Shown here in pieces: positions 24,101-33,516 of a stretch of DNA of 64,000 bases. The stretch is taken from the NCBI GenBank assembly GCA_026545225.1, contig CM048852.1, forward strand, positions 15,956,146-16,020,145, in the 5' to 3' direction. This DNA comes from Cornus controversa (lineage: Eukaryota > Streptophyta > Magnoliopsida > Cornales > Cornaceae). Made by a program: the position numbers and the translations under genes. The notes below the pieces were generated by a model. That model had not been told where the DNA came from. It saw only the letters and a list, made by a program, of their open reading frames with translations, and searched no databases. Position 1 is the first letter of the stretch. Each line of letters opens with the position of its first letter.

Positions 24101-24515
24101 CGATCGGAGGAGGAGAGCGTTATCATTTGAGGTGAGAGACTATTTCTGAAGGTTTCACCACAGAAAGGATTTATGCGTTTTGGGTAGAGTGGCAAGTTAT
24201 TGTCTAGATATATCGGACCATTCGAGATTCTTGAGTGTGTCAGTGAGGTGGCCTATAGATTTACTTTGTCACCACAATTGAAAAAGGTTCATAATGTATT
24301 CTATGTTTCAATGTTGAGAAAATATGAACCTGATACATTACATGTTCTAAGTTAGGTAGACATTGAGGTTGACGAGGATGTCACCGATGAGGAGAGACCA
24401 GTTCAGATTCTTGATGTCAGAGAGCAAGTTCTGAGGGGTAAGACCATTCCGTTGGTCAAGATTTAGTGGCATCATCACAATGTTGAGGAGGCTACTTAGG
24501 AGTAATAGTAGGAAG
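21150..24515 (+). pseudogene. E1 pol: protease, RT, RNase H, integrase, chromodomain tail
   Basis: Protease near 21230 reads DSDASYSF where the active site should be D-S/T-G-A-S, so the glycine is lost. RT (21788-22348) has [21 protein letters not shown] and an intact [10 protein letters not shown]. RNase H (22526-22915) follows after a frameshift ([10 protein letters not shown], then VVADALS). Integrase begins near 23330 with the C-x-x-C end of its zinc finger (CFTCQ) and continues through TVWVVVGRLTKTTRFLPM, but frames shift near 23690. The tail near 24400-24500 (ILDVREQVLRGKTIPLVK, HHHNVEEAT) resembles the chromodomain end of Tekay-type elements. Confidence 0.78.
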
Positions 24516-26512
24516 TTCGTTCTCAATATCCCAACTTGTTTTCTTTAGGTATGACCTAATTTCGGGGACGAAATCCTTTTAAGTTGGGTAGGTTGTAAGA
24601 ACTGTGACCATTGTTGGTCGGTTTTCCTTTAATTTTACTTATTGTCATATTAATGCTTTAAATGATTATGTGAGTGTTTTAAATGTAAAATACATGTTTA
24701 AAGAACTTATTTGAGGTTTGGGAAAGTTTTCGGAATATGTGACAAAAGTTGACTTTTTCGGGTCCGATTTGACCCGGGGTGTGGGTCCCGTGGTCCTAGA
24801 AAATTTGAAAGTGTCGGAACGACACCAAATTCGGAAGGTAGCTTAAATAAAATATTTGACGCTCTACAGAATTGATTTCGTGTCAATCGGAGATACAGAA
24901 TTTAAAACTGAGCCTGTAAAGGTTTAGTGAAAAGGTAATGGTACTTTTGTAAATAAGTGGAGGTTAAATTCTATAAATAGGGAAACAATGACAAATCCCT
25001 AATTTCTCATTCTTCTCAACATATATATCTATATAGTTATATCATATTCTTCACTTTTTTATTGAATTAGAAGGTCTTCGGGTGAGAATTGGGAAACGCC
25101 GAAGAAGAGAGAAATGGTCTATGCACTAGAGGCTCAAGTTTGATTCGTCTAGAATTCGGAGAAAATTGAATTTTTGGTGAGAATTGGAAAAATCATTGGA
25201 AAGTTCTTCCAAATTGAGGTAGGGTTGTCTAACCCATAGAATTCGGGGTTTTGTGAGTATATTGGTTGTTAAGGCAACCAATTGGTTATGTGGGAGGGAT
25301 AGATGTTTTTCAATAATAAAGCATGCTTAATTATGCCAATTGATGAATTCTCTATGTCTAATGATGTATTACATGTTTATAAGTGCATTAAATGATAATG
25401 TGATCATATTGATATTGAATTGTGGGATAATTATGTGTATGCATGTGCAATTGTGAAAGTGACACGTGTTGTGAAATGTCTTGGAAGCATGTTTAATTGC
25501 AATACATGTTTCATTGTTAATATAATTGATAAGAAATGTGAAAAATATATAACATGTTCAATGTGGATGCATGAGACGTTATTTGGGAAAATGTGAAAAC
25601 ATGATTGTTATGGTTACATTGAGTAAATTGTGAATACATGCTAGCGTCAACATGTGAGATGCATCATCATTGGTTGGTTTGGTGAGGGTGGAGAGCTCAA
25701 TTGGATTGAGAGCCCTCTTGAGGTGGCATGGTATTCAGTATAAATCCATGTGGGACAATCCGGCTTTAGAACCCTATAGAGTGATCCTTAATTGGGCACC
25801 AGACTAGAATGGAAGAGAATACTCCCTAAAACAGAGTCTTTCGATGAGGTAAACCAGCTTTGGAACCTCAATTAGATGGGATTGGGCGGCCCGTAAAATT
25901 GGAACCCAATGGATGTGTGAAGAGTAAGAGGGAGTTATGTATATCATGTTGCATTACACTTTGCTTATGATATGGTTGTGAGACATCGATATTTGCTCAA
26001 TATGATAATATACAAATGTATGTTTATGTAGTATTCACGAAACTTATGGGATTGTGTTTTAGACATTCTTACTGAGCGTGTGGTTGCTCATTCCACGAGG
26101 ATTAATATTTTTCAGGAAATGAGAAAGATGTGATAGAATTTATCCAATAGAGTATTGGCGTGGAGCGAATTTTAGTTTCATTTAAAGACTTATATTACTT
26201 TATTTGAATGAATGTTCGGATTTTGAAATATATGCATGTGATAAACATATAATGACCATTTGTGTTTTGAGAACATGTATCGTTTATGCTTTATAATTGC
26301 ATACGGTTAAATATTGATTTTGAACATTTATTGTTAATGCCTTGCGATTTTGTACATTGTAAGTATGATATTGAGTATGGTAATATGATAGGTGTTTTAA
26401 ATGATGAATAATTCATTTATGTTCATTTTTACTTGTGTAACTCGTGAGAATGGTTATGTTGGTGAACCGGTAGAATGAAGATCATGTATGATGAGAATGA
26501 TGGTTTATAATT

Positions 26513-27758
26513 GGGATAATATCTTTGATCTCTCCTGAGGTTTGTCGAAATAACACATATCTCCCCTGATGTTTGTATAATCCCACTTACTTTCCTTGTC
26601 AATAACAACCGTTAAAGTGATTAACGGTGGTATGTGATTTTACCGTTATGCCCATTTGTTTGTCTTTCCCCTTTATATATAGGGCCCACTTGCCTCCTCT
26701 TTTTCCGCTTTTCTTTTTCTCACTCTAGCCTCTCTTCTTCTCTCGGCTCTCTCTCCACTTTCAGATTTTATATATATAAATTTATATATTTTTATTTTAT
26801 TTTATTCTTTCTCTCTCCTCAATCTCTCTCACAATCCTCTTTCTCTCTTTAATCTAACCACCTCTCTTTTTCTCTCAACTCTCTCTCACCACTTTTAGAT
26901 TATATTTATATATAAATATATATATATATTCTTATTTTATTTTATTCTTTCTTTTTCCTCAATCTCTCTCACAATCCCAACTACTTTGATGCCCAAAATC
27001 AGCTCTAGAGTGTGTTCGTACACTCCCTCGCCACTGGCGAGAAGGTCATCTTCTTTGGTGTTCCCGGTGCCGTTACTACCGTTTGTAGGTATTCTCTCTT
27101 TTTCTCCATCTTCACGCCTTTTTTTTTTAATCGAATGATGTGCTTTTTATACCATGCCTTAAGTTGAAGCTTTGATAAAAATTAATTATTGTACTGTACT
27201 ATACTTCATGTTAATTAGTTATATGAATTTTAATGATGGATTCAATTGAATTTGATTTGTGGGGAGCAGCACGAAGCATGTACCAGGCTTCATTGAAAAA
27301 GCAGAACAACTGGACTTCCTCTCTAGAATCTAGAATGAAGCTCTACAAAAAGTTGGACTTCCTCTATAAGAAGCGACAAGGGTTAAAGATGGGTCTGTCA
27401 AAATTAGACAGAGAATGAAGAAAATGGTTTTGATATATATATACACGTGTGTAAGTAAAGGGAAGAGGGAGTTGAGGTGAATTTAAGTTAATAATAGGTC
27501 AATGGTATATTAGTAATATTTCTCGGTCAACAAGGTTAAAAAGGTCATTTCATTCGTAAGAAGGGCAAAAATGACCATTAATCCAATTACTGTAGCTGAC
27601 ATCGTTAGATTCTGTTTGCCTACGTCAACCGTCGTAATGGGAGGGGGGAATGCGTTACACGGATCAAAACCTCAGGGGAGGTAGGTGGGATTATGCAAAC
27701 AAGAGGGGAGGTAAGTGTTATTTCGACAAACCTCAAGGGAGGTCAAAGATATTATTCC
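26513..27758. mobile_element. Mutator-like element (Pack-MULE) with 9-bp target duplication
   Basis: Terminal inverted repeats of about 77 bp (GGGATAATATCTTTGA... and its complement ...TCAAAGATATTATTCC) flank the insert. The 9-bp direct repeat TTTATAATT occurs at 26504-26512 and 27759-27767. The homologous E2 LTR at about 52628-52636 has TTTATAATT once and no insert, which is an empty site. A 9-bp duplication with long inverted repeats is diagnostic of Mutator-like elements. No transposase is present. The interior contains captured peroxiredoxin exons and a CT/TA-rich segment duplicated in tandem (about 26750-26850 and 26880-26980). Confidence 0.9.
26985..27350 (+). pseudogene. Captured type II peroxiredoxin fragment (exon-intron-exon)
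   Basis: The first piece (to 27088) encodes DAQNQL, a TAG, then SVFVHSLATGEKVIFFGVPG and TTVC. The second (from 27270) encodes TKHVPGFIEKAEQLDFL. A GT donor at 27089 and an AG acceptor at 27268-27269 bound a 181-bp intron, and splicing joins ...TVC-S-TKHVPGF in frame. This matches the catalytic segment of plant type II peroxiredoxins, whose peroxidatic cysteine lies in FGVPGAFTPTC; here the cysteine is kept but FTP is altered. Retention of the intron shows capture at DNA level. The in-frame TAG and the missing ends mean no functional enzyme. Confidence 0.8.
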
Positions 27759-27859
27759 TTTATAATTCTATTCAATGTTCAATTATGCATGTATGCAAAT
27801 GTTAGCATGATTAAGTTGAGATAGAGTATGAAATGGACCAAGTATACAGGTGAAATAAT

Positions 27860-28075
27860 AACTGGTGCAAGATTACAATGTATCGTAATGGTCATTATGA
27901 TGCATCGCCAATTACGATGCATCAAAATGTGCATAAAGATGTATCGTAAACTGAGAGAAGTGGGTGATAAAAAATAGTTGGTTTTGTACCTTATTACGCA
28001 ACATGGACGATGGATCGTACCATCTCGATGCATTGTAACCCATGTTACGATGTATCGTAATGACCATATGATGAG
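27860..28075. repeat. Cluster of TACGAT(G)CATCGTA near-palindromes in the E1 LTR
   Basis: About ten variants of ATTACGATGCATC, GATGTATCGTAA and GGATCGTACCATC occur in 215 bp, many in inverted pairs. The same cluster is in the E2 LTR at 52740-52950 with changed spacing. It lies in the distal part of the LTR, downstream of the expected transcription start. Confidence 0.65.
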
Positions 28076-28784
28076 TAAGCTGAAATGAACTATTATGAGT
28101 GAATGGATGTGTGTGATGTACATTGGAGGTTCTATAGAGAGAATGATCATTGTAATTAATGGGATTAATGTGTCAATAATGTTTCCACTAATTTATGAAT
28201 GATAATTCATTTTGTTGATCGTTGTGACATGTTCGGTGAGGGATTAATGTATTAATGAATGTAAAGGCTTCTGCGATGAGTTATGGGCCAACACTTGGGG
28301 CATGACAGATTGGTATTGATGATTATATCAGAGGGTAATTAGTGATAATTTGTCATGATTGCTCGGGTCATGGGGCGACGATCGGGTGATTATGATACCT
28401 CACTACCCGGAGTTCGGGACTGGACCGGGGGAGTCCAGGCGGTCCGAATTTCGGGGCGTGACAAGGATGAGCCAAGCTAGGTGGTGTATGTGGGTAAAAC
28501 TCTAAGGGCCTTTAGGGTGGCTTTTTGAGTTATTTTGAGTGAGTTTATTCGGGCTAGGAGCTGATTTTGAGCGGTGTATTTAGTTTCGTTGGAGATGGTA
28601 GGTTGATATTTGGAGTTGACTCGTCTGGGCGACTGACAGCGGTGAAAGAGTTGTGTCGGAACACGCTTTCTCCTGAGGAAGAGTAGGCGTGCTCATTGTC
28701 CGAAATTGCAACGTTCGGCATTGGGACGTTAGCCAAAGAGGCACCTGGAAGTGGATTTTATGGTTCCATTGTCTTGTGTTGCTA

Positions 28785-28802
28785 CACTCAGTGGAGTTGC
28801 CA
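28785..28802 (-). other. Primer-binding-like site, TGGCAACTCCACTGAGTG
   Basis: The minus strand reads TTTTGGCAACTCCACTGAGTG just after the LTR end. It resembles the TGGCGACTCC(A/G)CTGGGGA primer site common in Tat/Ogre elements, with differences at several positions. Confidence 0.55.
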
Positions 28803-29487
28803 AAATGTAAGGGTTCTTTATTAATAAACACTAGCACAAGCTATAAATATGGTATTCAACACAACTGTGAAAGACCCAGAGGAGAGTATCTGGATAAAAG
28901 AGGGAGCAACTAGAGCTAATTAATGGAAGTTGAAGTGAAGGTAGGAATGCTTGTCTTGTGATAGAGTCTAAATGAGAGTGAGAGAGTGAGAGAGAGTGTC
29001 CCCCCTTCTGCATTTACTAAGGCTCTATATTTATAGAAGGCAGGTTGTTTTGGGTCATCCCCTATGGGTTTGGACCAGGTTGACCCATGCCTCGGGTCTG
29101 TAGTACTTAGGCCATGATTATCCTAAGTACCTAAGGTGTCACATATTCATGTCAGCACACCTTTCGTCTAGTCTAACATCCTATCTCTTCTTATGCATTG
29201 AATGCTAGCAACCATACCACAGCAGAGGTAGTTGGATGTATTAATTACTCCTTGCCAGAGCATTAATGGTGATGGTAAGGGTCTATGTTGCGGCAAATCA
29301 TATTCACTGTTCCACCAACAAGGCTCTTTGATTTAGTTGGGCTTCCTCTATTGCTCATCCTCCAATCCAAATCCTTTCTAAGTATTCCATTGGAGGCCTT
29401 GTTGTATAGCTACAAGGGAGAGGGACCTACCAAGGCCTTGTCGCGCGTCGGTTGATACTTTAGGACATGCTTCTGAGTACTTAATAG

Positions 29488-30124
29488 TGCTTAGGGCTTG
29501 AGGTGGTTTGAGAGATACCTCTCAAGGCTTGCTTGACCTGACATTGTGTCAGGGTTTGAGGTGGTGCTCGAGGGACACATCTTGTGGCTTGAGTGACCTA
29601 ACATTTCGTCAGGGTTTGAAGTGGTTGTCAAGAGATAACTCTCGAGGTTTGGTTGACCTGACATTGTGTTAGGGTTTGAGGTAGTGCTCGAGAAAGGCTT
29701 GAGTGACCTGACATTGTGTCAGGGTTTGAGGTGGTGCCCGAGAGAGGCTTGAGTGACCTGACATTGTGTTGAGGTGGTGCCCGAGGGACACATCTCGAGA
29801 CTTGAGTGACTTGACATTTTGTCAGGGTTTGAAGTGGTGCTCGAGAGATACCTCTCGAGGCTTGCGTGACCTAACATTGTGTGAGGGTTTGAGGTGCTGC
29901 TCGAGAGAGACTTGAGTGACCTAACATTGTGTCAAGGTTTGGGGTGTTGCTCGAGAGAGACTTGAGTGACCTAACATTGTGTCAAGGTTTGGGGTGATGC
30001 TCGAGAGACACATCTCGAGGCTTGAGTGTCCTGATATTGTGTCAAGGGTGGCGCTCGAGGTATATATCTCGAGGCTTTGTATAACTTAACATTATGTCAA
30101 GGTTTGAAATGATGGTTCAAGAGA
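29488..30124. repeat. Minisatellite, 11 copies, about 48-66 bp unit
   Basis: The core TGAGTGACCTGACATTGTGTC recurs at about 50-66-bp spacing from about 29535 to 30084, joined by GGGTTTGAGGTGGTGCTCGAGAG. Longer units contain an extra ACACATCTCGAGGC box, and shorter ones lack it. Units are diverged by substitutions and indels. The array lies inside a probable LTR. Confidence 0.88.
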
Positions 30125-30149
30125 AGACACTTCTTTGTCTTTTTGACTT

Positions 30150-31650
30150 TTCAACGTGTAAAATCTTGATTTTTTTTATTATTTAATTATGTGGTTAATT
30201 AATTGTTAAGCATGATTATTTAGTAATTGCATGCTTATGTGTGTGGATTTTAGAACCACTTTAAAAGTTCCCTTAAGACCATACTGGGATGGAACCAAGG
30301 TTCGGGTAATTTTTTGGAATTTTTACGAAAAGTTACTATTCATGATTCAGGTTTTTCAGAAAAATAACTACGGATCACATAAGTGACGTAAGGGTATGAA
30401 TGAACTTAAAGGGGCCTTGGCGAAGTTTGTTAAAATGAGGGAGTGTCATTTTGCGATTAAATGGAAGTAGAAAAGGGTAGAGGAGCAAAACTAAAGAGAT
30501 GAGGGGCTAATGTGCAATTTTGAAAACTTTTTCTATAAATATCTCAAAACAGTTGACTTGGTCATTACTCTTTCACTCTCTAGATCAATTCTACAGCTCT
30601 TTCCTCTCCCATCTTTCATCTTTTTGGTTGATTTTAGTTTTCGAGGCTTAGAAATGTGATTCGGGCCTCGGAACTTTAGATGATAGTTTTTTATCTCGGA
30701 ATTGTCTACGTTCTACACCGATTGAAAATTCTTTTCGATAGATTTTCAAGTGTTTTTGGGTTAGGGCAGATTCTAGGGCTTGGAGCTCTCTTGGTTTTTG
30801 AGCTTGAATTCGAGGTAGGGGTGTTCTCTCTTTTTTATCATCGATTCCTTAGAGTTTCGGGTGGATTTTAGTGGGTTAACATGCTAGAAAAGACTTAGAG
30901 AATTTTGTTTTGATTTCTTTCTTTCTTTTTTTTGAATAAGCATGTGTTAAAAGTGGTTTTCATATGTTCTATATGAACTCTTTGAATTAGATATGCATTG
31001 TATGTGTATATGGTTGATCTCGGTAATTAAAGTGTGTTAACAGTATGTGATTCTTGCACTAGAATTATATTTTGAGCACGTATGTCTTATGTGCTAGTTT
31101 GAAAATCCATGATATCCATTTAGAATCATGTATGAGTTATTGGGATAGTGTACTTGTTGCACGCTATGTATTGATTAAAAGTATATAAAGGACAATATCG
31201 TCATTTTGTATTTGTATGATTTCTTGTGAAAGAAAAGTTGTTGCATTGTATATGCATGCTTTAATATAAGTAGCTTATGATGTACTTATATTGAACGTGA
31301 TTTAAGTGGCTTATGATACATTTATTTGAAATTATATGTTGTTTGATGATTTTAGGAAAATGTCATAATAAAGTAAGATGAGCTAAATGCTCAGGGGTGC
31401 AAGACCTCTACCTTGGCCAAGTGGTTTCTTCTAGACTTTCGGATTAGCAACCCGTAAAGATAGGAAGATAGATATTTAACCCAAGGGTACTTATCTGGTT
31501 ACCACGAAAACTCCTTAGTCATGGATTGATTTTGAGCTTATTTGACTTTATGTTTCAAGCTTTGTTATAATTGTGATATTCAAGGTTATTGTTTAACTTA
31601 TATAGGCGCGGAATGCTTTGTGTTTACTTATGGTAAATTAAGCATGTTGG

Positions 31651-31696
<46 letters not shown>

Positions 31697-32230
31697 GCAT
31701 GATTTGTACACTATATTATCGATGTTATGAGCATTGAACATGTCATGTAGTATATAGGAATGCTATGACTGCATTTCATATAGGTTGCATCAAATCAAGT
31801 CGGTGCATAGGGGGTTTGGATGTCTCTACTGAGCTAGTTGGTTGTTCACCCTTTCCCTACAAAACTTTCTAAAGCCCCGGTTGTGGATAACGTTTGATTA
31901 CCGTGGTAAAGGTCTTAGGTCTTCTTTTGGGCTTTGGATGTTTTTATGGTATATATATATGGCATGTGTGGGCATTTTGAGAAGAACTATATATTTTGCA
32001 TATGGAACGAATGTATTAGCATTCTAGACATGGGTACTTTATTAGTCGTCTCTATGTTGAACAATTGAGTATATTTGGATGTGGTTGGACAAGTTACATT
32101 TAGATGTATGAATGTAATTCGGTTATATTTTTGTTTTAATGATGTAAATGCGTTTTAAAAGACGCTTCTGTGGTATTGAGACTGTTTTAGAATTTCTATC
32201 CTCGAATCTATGTCTTGAAATTTCATCCAC
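30150..32230 (+). other. LTR-like non-coding sequence, unclassified
   Basis: No gene is visible. A TATAAAT box (30534-30540) precedes a CT-rich leader, and the phrase TCTCTACTGAGCTAGTTGGTTGTTCACC (near 31825) parallels CTTACTGAGCGTGTGGTTGCTCA in the chromovirus LTRs. This suggests a diverged LTR of a related family. An (AT)n run is at 31652-31691. Boundaries were not found. Confidence 0.4.
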
Positions 32231-32780
32231 TCGATCTTCAAATTAACACCAAAACGATTTAATCCCATGATTACATATGAAATTAAGTGAAGAGAGATTG
32301 CAGTTCACAAATGGAATGGCAAATGATGATTACCCCAATTAAAGATATGTGCTCAATTGAAATAAGCCTTTAACATTATGAATTTGTGATTTCAAGCATT
32401 GAGAGACCAAAATTTTCATATACCTGGAGTCAGAGAGAAAGAGAGAGAGACTATCTAATTCTTGGATATTTGCATGTGTTCAAGGATAGCATGAATGGGT
32501 CTTCTCAGCTTATGGATACTTTCCGTCCAACCGGAACCTTATGATCACCTATATTGGATGCAGCCTTCTTGCTCCTCAATTTCTAAAGCGAAAGAAACTT
32601 ACCATCACTCTCATTCAGATTCGACACCCGGGTAAGTGTCTTTGAGGTTTTGGGGTGTGAATTTCTGAAGAGAGTCTCTCTGGTGTCCACTGCTTTGCAG
32701 AGGAAACAGAATTTTAGTTACTGTATCTTGGTTTGCTACCCCCATTGCAACTACAAATAGAGAGAGTACAGATTAGAGAA

Positions 32781-32819
<39 letters not shown>

Positions 32820-33064
32820 GATACAGACACATGTACATAGCACTTGTTCTATTATTCCATGTATGTTTCTGTTGCAAGAGATCAAATGACACAATTACAG
32901 ATTTATATACAAATTACAAATGAGATAGCAGAATTTCAAACACACAGAGCGAGAGACATAGAGAGAGAGCTGAGATCATATGCTGAGAATTTCAAACAAA
33001 AATCCTGAAATCAGCCAACATAACACCAAAACAGAGATTGCAGTTTACATACAAAAGCTTCACA

Positions 33065-33111
<47 letters not shown>

Positions 33112-33516
33112 CAATCAATGCTAGTATATATTATAATCCCAAAGATAACAGAATATAAAAAAATGTGATGCCGGTATCGCATTAAGAAGTAAACGTGCAC
33201 AAATTTGAAATGAATTTCTTGAATTAATGTCCATATAGTATGTGCCTAAAGTATGAATCTAATGGTACCAATATAAGAAACCAAATTTCCGTCGTATGGG
33301 AACCTATACAGAATGCAGTGGAAGTCAATTGATTATGTAACAGCCACCAAACAGAGGATCCTGAAATAACATATTGAATCCCATATAAGCAGACCATTAA
33401 GTTACATCATATGGATTCTAAGATTTAATCCCATGATTACATAATGAAACTAAAACAACTTAACAAAACCTGATACAAATGAGATACCAGAATTTCAAAC
33501 ATATATGTCGTTGGGT
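32231..33516. other. 3' flank of the TNL gene
   Basis: No supported gene. Two long TA runs lie at 32782-32811 and 33067-33109. Because the TNL stop codon overlaps a good splice-donor sequence (CAAGGTGAGT), a small further exon or spliced 3' UTR could lie here; I cannot identify one. Confidence 0.45.
33067..33109. repeat. (TA)n microsatellite
   Basis: About 21 uninterrupted TA dinucleotides downstream of the TNL gene. Similar runs occur at 31652-31691, 32782-32811, 37437-37474 (intron 1 of the TNL, next to an AAAT run) and 58043-58082. Confidence 0.95.

Larger units (their letters stand above)
19597..28463 (+). mobile_element. Chromovirus-type Gypsy retrotransposon E1, 5' LTR missing
   Basis: Interior (19597-24593) plus 3' LTR (24594-28463). 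Gene order is gag, two zinc knuckles, protease, RT, RNase H, integrase and a chromodomain-like tail (GKTIPLVKI, EEAT), as in plant chromoviruses of the Tekay/Del type. Its leader matches E2 just downstream of the E2 primer site, but the 5' LTR and primer site are replaced by the dispersed repeat ending at 19596. Numerous stops and frameshifts make it inactive. The 3' LTR hosts a Mutator-like element. Confidence 0.85.
24594..28463 (+). repeat. 3' LTR of E1 (3,870 bp including a nested transposon)
   Basis: It starts TGTAAGAACTGTGACCATTG after a purine-rich segment and ends GGGGCGTGACA. It aligns with the E2 5' LTR (50911-53354) over its length. The excess length is mainly a 1,246-bp Mutator-like insertion plus one target copy, with other indels near 25140-25300 and 25900-26040. 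A TATA-like CTATAAATAGGG lies near 24975. Confidence 0.85.
28464..30124 (-). mobile_element. Tat-like Gypsy fragment: 5' LTR and start of interior
   Basis: On the minus strand an LTR ends at 28806 (...CTTACA), followed by TTT and a primer site. The LTR has a TATA box (TCTATAAATATAGAG near 29035) and a minisatellite in its upstream part. The interior (28805-28464) contains an open frame (28554-28736) that could be the gag start, although the nearest ATG is internal to that frame. It is cut at 28463 by the edge of the E1 LTR. The upstream LTR limit is not resolved. Lineage is inferred from the primer site and the tandem repeats. Confidence 0.55.

Noticed and set aside
26634-26852. Protein-coding frame inside the Mutator-like element
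   Set aside because: Ser/Leu/Phe-rich translation of a CT-rich, tandemly duplicated leader-like segment with no domain.
27233-27418. 61-codon frame MMDSIEFDLWG
   Set aside because: It overlaps the captured peroxiredoxin exon in another frame. The homologous frame is the one reading TKHVPGFIEKAEQL.
29488-30124. Possible CRISPR-like array
   Set aside because: Units are contiguous and diverged with no unique spacers, the DNA is plant nuclear, and there are no cas genes. It is a minisatellite.
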